This document shows positions 59,604 through 64,000 of a stretch of 64,000 bases of DNA, in pieces. The translations under genes and the position numbers were made by a program. Source of the DNA: Azoarcus_F sp048158365 (GTDB lineage: Bacteria; Pseudomonadota; Gammaproteobacteria; Burkholderiales; Rhodocyclaceae); assembly GCA_048158365.1 (NCBI GenBank), contig JBLLNL010000004.1; one strand, written 5' to 3'. The notes under the pieces were generated by a model. The model did not search any database. It was not told where the DNA came from and saw nothing but the letters and a program-made list of their open reading frames with translations. Numbering within the stretch: position 1 is the first letter of the stretch; every line of letters begins with the position of its first letter.

Positions 59604-61079
59604 TCATGCGAACGTGTCGATCACGCCCGCACCGGCGCGCGGCCAGTTGTCACCGGTGCCCATCATCGGCAGTGCGATATTGGCCTGTCCGGCGGCGTTA
59701 CGAGCCAAACCGAAGGCGCGACGTGCCGACGACATGCCCTCGTCGCCAGACGCCTGCCGGTCGCTCGACGTGCTGACATCGGCCTGCCCGAGGTTGATGC
59801 CTGCCTGTTGCATCAATTCACGTAGTCTGGGCAGGGCCTGTTCGAGTGCATCGCGTGCAGCGGCGGTCGAGGTCACGAAGTGCGCAGTCGTCTGTTCGCC
59901 ACTGACCTGTATCGAAATGCCGAGTTTACCCAGACTCGGCGGTGTTAGCACGAGTTCGGCACGACTTTCGCCGCGGCCGACCAGCCACACCATGCGGCTG
60001 CCGATATCCTCGGCCCACGCGCGCTGGCCGGCGGGCGTGTGGATCTGCAGCTGCGGGATGTTGGCAGGCTCGCCGCGCAGGCCCGGGATCACGCCGGTGT
60101 GGGCGATGCCCGAAGCGGGCTGTCCGTCGGCCGCGACCGCCTGAAGTGCCGCGGCTGGCACGCCGGGTAACTGGGCGTGGGCACCGGTCTGAGCGCTCAG
60201 CGTCGTCGCGACCTGCGCGACGCTGCGACCCGGGGCGCCGGCGCCGGGGAGGAAATCGGTCTTCCATTGCCGGACCACGGCGTCCTTCGCGGATCCGTCG
60301 TCCGCGCCGTCGGGGGAGGCGCCCGTCGTCGCGTCGCCCTTGAGCAGCGTCGCGAGAACGGTGCCGGGTGGCTTCCAGGCGATGCCGTCGGTGCTGCCGT
60401 CGTCCGCAGTGGTCGTCACATCGGTTGGCAGACCCTGGCTGTTCGCGCCCTTGGCCAGCGCGGCAATGATGGCGGTCAGTGCGGCAAGGTTTGCCGGAAT
60501 GCCGGCCGTGATTGCCGGATCGATCTCGCCGTCATCTGCGGCCGTGGGTACCGCGGCTGGATCCTGCAGTTCGGCAGTCGGCGGCTGCGCGGCGAACGCG
60601 GGTAGCTGGGGTGGCTCGTCTCGCGGTGCCTGCGCATCGCCATCCGCCGCCAGGTCCTGCTGCCCGGACGGTTGCGCGGCGGACGCGGGTACCTCGGGCG
60701 CCCCGTCTCGTGTTGCCTGCGCATCGGCCGGCGTCGCGTCGCTTCGCTTCGTGCCGGACGCGTGGGGGGCGGCCGAAGCGGATGACGCCTCCGGTGAACC
60801 GCTTTGCGGCGAAGCCGCTTGTTCCGCGCCTGTTCGGGCGGGCGGGTCCGAGGGGCGACGCGCATCGCCGGTCGAACCCGGCTCGCCGCGTCCAGCCTCC
60901 GGGCGGGCGCTGCGGTCCGGGCCGGGCGGGGCGCTGCTGTGCTGCTGATTGCCAACGCTTTGCTCGAATATTCGCGAGAAACCGGGGCTTCCGGCGGGGT
61001 TGCTCGAGGCCGGCTGGATCGCGGCCAGTATGGTGTGCACCGCTGCGCCGGATCCGCGATTCATAACGGGATGGGTCAT
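59604..61079 (-). CDS. fliK: Flagellar hook-length control protein FliK
   Basis: A 491-aa low-complexity Ala/Pro/Gly-rich ruler protein with a conserved C-terminal Flg_hook domain (MVWLVGRGESRAELVLTPPSLGKLGISIQ...ALPRLRELMQQAGINLGQADV). This domain interacts with FlhB to switch export specificity. Composition and length are normal for the family. Confidence 0.9.
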   Translation of the reverse strand: MTHPVMNRGSGAAVHTILAAIQPASSNPAGSPGFSRIFEQSVGNQQHSSAPPGPDRSARPEAGRGEPGSTGDARRPSDPPARTGAEQAASPQSGSPEASSASAAPHASGTKRSDATPADAQATRDGAPEVPASAAQPSGQQDLAADGDAQAPRDEPPQLPAFAAQPPTAELQDPAAVPTAADDGEIDPAITAGIPANLAALTAIIAALAKGANSQGLPTDVTTTADDGSTDGIAWKPPGTVLATLLKGDATTGASPDGADDGSAKDAVVRQWKTDFLPGAGAPGRSVAQVATTLSAQTGAHAQLPGVPAAALQAVAADGQPASGIAHTGVIPGLRGEPANIPQLQIHTPAGQRAWAEDIGSRMVWLVGRGESRAELVLTPPSLGKLGISIQVSGEQTTAHFVTSTAAARDALEQALPRLRELMQQAGINLGQADVSTSSDRQASGDEGMSSARRAFGLARNAAGQANIALPMMGTGDNWPRAGAGVIDTFA

Positions 61080-61223
61080 GACTGATCTTCCGGGTGATGT
61101 CTTCAGCGGATGAACAGCAATCCCCGTGCCAGCGAGCGTACTCCCGTGATGGGCTCGTCTCTGTCTCGCGCGGCAGGCGCCGTCGGGTTCCAGGACACGC
61201 CGCAGCCGTCGTCCCTGGGACGC

Positions 61224-61679
61224 TCAGGTGTCCCCGTGCCCGTGCGTTTCGCGGTGGCGTCGCGCGGAATGCTCGTCGAGCAGTGATTGCTCGGCCTTGC
61301 CTTCCCGGCGGTGCTCGGCCACCCGGTGGCGGTCATGCAGCGTGTCGAAGGCCTTGACCTTGTTGCGTTGCTGCATCCATGCCTGCCTGCCGGCGCTGGT
61401 GTTCTTCTGCGACTGATCGAGCTGGGTTCGCTGCACGTCTATCGCGTCGTCGATCCGCGCGATGAACACGCTATAGTTACGCATCGCCTCGACGCCGATC
61501 CCGTCGTTCAAAGCTTCGCGAAAACGTTCCTCGTACTCGGCGCGATAGCGTTGCAGCAATTCGAGCTTCTTCGCGCTCTCCTGCTCGCGGGCCATCAGTT
61601 CGCCGAGGTCACGCGTCGCGTCATTGAGGCGATTCCTGCTGAGGTCGAGCAGGGGCTTGAATACGAAGGGTCTGGTCAT
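61224..61679 (-). CDS. fliJ: Flagellar export chaperone FliJ
   Basis: A 151-aa coiled-coil protein (FVFKPLLDLSRNRLNDATRDLGELMAREQESAKKLELLQRY) that links FliI to FlhA. Met 61679 gives the typical MTRPFVFKPLLDL start; the longer frame to 61709 lacks a better ribosome site. The tail is basic and His-rich. Confidence 0.88.
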   Translation of the reverse strand: MTRPFVFKPLLDLSRNRLNDATRDLGELMAREQESAKKLELLQRYRAEYEERFREALNDGIGVEAMRNYSVFIARIDDAIDVQRTQLDQSQKNTSAGRQAWMQQRNKVKAFDTLHDRHRVAEHRREGKAEQSLLDEHSARRHRETHGHGDT

Positions 61680-61779
61680 GGGGCCGAGGTCTTGTCCATA
61701 CCGCTGCATTGGGATGCGAAGCTTCGCGCGCGAGGGTTGTCCGCACAGGCTTGCGTCGCACTCCCAGGATTGGGCGCTA

Positions 61780-63195
61780 TTATGCAGCGGTCAAGTGCAG
61801 GTCGGCAAACAGCTTCGAAAGCTTGCCGGCCGCATCCGGGAAGTTCTCGCGCTCGTCGATGCGCTGTTGCAGATAGGTCTCCAGCGCCGGGTAGGTCGTC
61901 ACCGCCCGGTCGAGGAGGGGATCCGAGCCTGGTTGATAGGCGCCGACCGCGATCAGGTCGCGCGAGCGCTGGTAGCGCGAAAACAATTGCCTGAACTGCC
62001 GTACGGCATCGAAGTGCTCGGCACTGACCAGATTGTGCATCGCGCGTGAGATCGACTGTTCGATGTCGATCGCAGGGTAATGGCCCTGATCGGCGAGCGT
62101 GCGCGACAGCACGAAGTGACCGTCCAGGATCGCGCGGGCCGCATCGGCGATCGGATCCTGCTGGTCGTCGCCTTCGGCCAGCACCGTGTAGAACGCGGTG
62201 ATCGACCCGCCGCCGTCGCGGCCGTTGCCCGCGCGCTCGACCAGCGCGGGCAGGCGCGCGAACACGCTGGGCGGATAGCCGCGCGTAACCGGCGGCTCGC
62301 CGATCGCGAGCGCGATCTCGCGCTGCGCCATCGCGTAGCGGGTCAGCGAGTCCATGATCAGCAGGACCTGACGGCCCTGATCGCGAAAGTACTCGGCGAT
62401 CGTCGTTGCATAGGCGGCGCCCTGCAGACGCATCAGCGGGCTGGTGTCCGCAGGTGCGGCGACCACCACCGACCGGGCCCGCCCAGCGTCGCCGAGGTTC
62501 TCCTCGATGAACTCCTTGACCTCGCGTCCCCGCTCGCCGATCAGGCCGACCACGATCACGTCGGCCGAGGTGTAACGCGCCATCATGCCGATCAGCACCG
62601 ACTTGCCGACCCCCGATCCGGCGAACAGGCCCAGGCGCTGCCCGCGACCGATGGTCAGCAATCCGTTGATTGCGCGAATGCCCACGTCGAGTACCTGCCG
62701 GATCGGTGCCCGCACCAGCGGGTTGATCGGCCGGCTCTGCAGCGAGCGGCTGGTTTCGGCCTCGATCGGTCCCAGACCGTCGAGCGGCCGGCCGGCGCCG
62801 TCGACCACCCGACCGAGCAGGGATTCGCCCACCGGCAGATGTTTGGCGCGATCGGACGTGCGTCGCCGCGGTTCGATGCCGTCGCCCAGCCGCGGGGCGG
62901 CCGGCATGGGTTCGATCGGGAAGACCGGGGCGCCCGGCGACAGGCCGAACACGTCGTCGGTCGGCATCATGTAGAGCCGGTCGCCATTGAACCCGACCAC
63001 TTCCGCCTCGACTTCGCCACCGCCGAGTGTCGCGATGCGACAGCCGGAGCCGAGCGGCAGCTTGATGCCGGCCGCCTCCATCACCAGACCGTTGATCCGG
63101 GTGAGGCGCCCGGACATCTGGAACGGTTGCACCGCGCTCGCCAGGGCGACGCTGTTGGTCAGGTATTTATGCCATATCCGTGCGTGATCGTTCAC
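61780..63195 (-). CDS. fliI: Flagellum-specific ATPase FliI
   Basis: A 471-aa F1-β-like ATPase with Walker A AGSGVGKSVLIGM (about 192-204), Walker B LLIMDSLTRYAMAQREIALAIGEPP and DELSE-type loops. It energises export and removes chaperones. It overlaps fliH by 4 nt. Confidence 0.96.
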   Translation of the reverse strand: MNDHARIWHKYLTNSVALASAVQPFQMSGRLTRINGLVMEAAGIKLPLGSGCRIATLGGGEVEAEVVGFNGDRLYMMPTDDVFGLSPGAPVFPIEPMPAAPRLGDGIEPRRRTSDRAKHLPVGESLLGRVVDGAGRPLDGLGPIEAETSRSLQSRPINPLVRAPIRQVLDVGIRAINGLLTIGRGQRLGLFAGSGVGKSVLIGMMARYTSADVIVVGLIGERGREVKEFIEENLGDAGRARSVVVAAPADTSPLMRLQGAAYATTIAEYFRDQGRQVLLIMDSLTRYAMAQREIALAIGEPPVTRGYPPSVFARLPALVERAGNGRDGGGSITAFYTVLAEGDDQQDPIADAARAILDGHFVLSRTLADQGHYPAIDIEQSISRAMHNLVSAEHFDAVRQFRQLFSRYQRSRDLIAVGAYQPGSDPLLDRAVTTYPALETYLQQRIDERENFPDAAGKLSKLFADLHLTAA

Positions 63196-63914
63196 GCCTC
63201 GTTCTCCCAGTCGGTGTCGGTGCGTCCCATCCCCTGCAGCACTCGCCGCCAGCGGGTCTCGACGGTGGCGTCGATCTCGCAGCCGGCCGACTCGAGCCGG
63301 CAGCCGCCGCGGTGGATACCGTCATCCTCGACCAGCGTGTGATGACCCTGCTCGAGCTGGTCTTCGAGGTATTCGCGCACCAGCGCTGCGTCGTCCGGAT
63401 GGATGCGGATGCGGGCCTTGCCCTGGGGCAACTGCTGCAGCGCCTCGCGCACGGTTTCGGAGATCGTGGTCGGATGGTCGGCCAGCGTATGCCGGACGAC
63501 CTGCCGGGCGATCGCCACGGCGAGCGCCGCTACTTCCTGCGCGATGTCGCCGTCGATCAGGTCCAGCGCTGCATCCATGTTCCTGACCAGTTCGGCCAGC
63601 CTGTCCGCCTGCTGCCGTACCTCGGCCTGCCCGTCGGCCAGGCCCGCGCTGCGGCCCTCGTCGAAACCGGCCTGGTAGCCCTCGTCGTGGGCGTGTTCGT
63701 ACATCCGTTCGATCTCTTCGGCGGTCGGAAGCGCGAACATCGGTTCGGCGGCTGCGGCATGCGGTGGCGGCTCGGCGGCAGGGGCGACGGGCGGGGTGTC
63801 CGCCTTCGCCGCAGGTTCTCCCGGCACGGCCGGGTCCGTCTCCGTGCGTTCGTCGAAGGACTCGGGACGCCAGCGCTGGTAGGCGCCGACCGCCTGGTGA
63901 CGGGTGACGGTCAT
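63192..63914 (-). CDS. fliH: Flagellar ATPase regulator FliH
   Basis: A 240-aa protein: an N-terminal disordered, Pro/Ala-rich region, a central glycine-spaced helix (YEHAHDEGYQAGFDEGRSAGLADG) typical of FliH, and a C-terminal ATP synthase δ-like domain. It anchors FliI to the C ring. Confidence 0.92.
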   Translation of the reverse strand: MTVTRHQAVGAYQRWRPESFDERTETDPAVPGEPAAKADTPPVAPAAEPPPHAAAAEPMFALPTAEEIERMYEHAHDEGYQAGFDEGRSAGLADGQAEVRQQADRLAELVRNMDAALDLIDGDIAQEVAALAVAIARQVVRHTLADHPTTISETVREALQQLPQGKARIRIHPDDAALVREYLEDQLEQGHHTLVEDDGIHRGGCRLESAGCEIDATVETRWRRVLQGMGRTDTDWENEA

Positions 63915-63938
63915 GCGTCGCTCCGCCGCGGATCGACG

Positions 63939-64000
63939 TCAGATGAATGCATCCTCGCTTCCCTTGCCGCCCAGCATGATCTGGCCTTCTTCGGCCAGTC
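63939..64000 (-). CDS. fliG: 3' end of fliG (partial)
   Basis: The minus strand at the right edge reads LAEEGQIMLGGKGSEDAFI and TGA, the usual end of motor switch protein FliG. Its stop is 24 nt before the fliH start, giving the order fliG-fliH-fliI. The rest of the gene is outside the window. Confidence 0.85.
   Translation of the reverse strand, partial: LAEEGQIMLGGKGSEDAFI

Overview
The window is a 64 kb chromosomal segment of a GC-rich, flagellated, Gram-negative proteobacterium. The runs tRNA-Val–thrS–infC–rpmI–rplT–pheST–ihfA–merR–tRNA-Pro, surE–pcm–nlpD–rpoS and dapA–bamC, together with a σ54/σ28-type flagellar set, fit a beta- or gammaproteobacterium. I lean towards Betaproteobacteria from gene order, but this is inference. 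All genes but one look chromosomal and intact; the exception is a truncated hipA-like gene inside an accessory island.

Layout. 1-12.1 kb: a PolB-type exonuclease, tRNA-Val, a short ORF with three threonine codons followed by a terminator, then the translation operon (thrS, infC, rpmI, rplT, pheS, pheT, ihfA, a MerR regulator), tRNA-Pro and surE-pcm-nlpD-rpoS. 12.1-24.4 kb: a minus-strand set (MoxR ATPase, DUF58, transglutaminase, MltB), a histone-deacetylase-like enzyme, dapA-bamC, a cytochrome c lipoprotein, roxA with a small partner, a 249-bp inverted-repeat element and rlmD. 24.4-29.2 kb: tRNA-Ser preceded by a broken copy of itself, rluE, then an accessory island of palindromic repeats, MntA/HepT, a 68-aa ORF paired with an AbiEii-like nucleotidyltransferase, a hipA remnant, DUF192 and BrnTA. 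29.4-36.1 kb: flhB-flhA-flhF-flhG-fliA. 36.1-41.3 kb: parE and parC with a vapBC pair between them. 41.4-64 kb: a 191-bp palindrome, flgN-flgM-flgA (minus), flgBCDEFGHIJ and flgKL (plus), an unknown lipoprotein, then fliRQPO and fliNMLKJIHG (minus).

How it works together. Flagellar control can partly be read from the DNA: -24/-12 (σ54-type) candidates precede flgB, flgK, flhF and fliO, a good σ28 site precedes flgM, and fliA (σ28) and its anti-sigma factor flgM are both present. A recurring motif, GG + five A/T + CCGGCTTAATCGG-like, lies upstream of flhB, flhF, flgB and fliO. FlhG keeps the N-terminal DQAxGLR motif but has no recognisable P-loop. The points most worth following are the Thr-rich leader and terminator before thrS, the shared flagellar motif, the degenerate FlhG, the 68-aa/AbiEii-like pair, and the tRNA-Ser copy interrupted in its anticodon loop.
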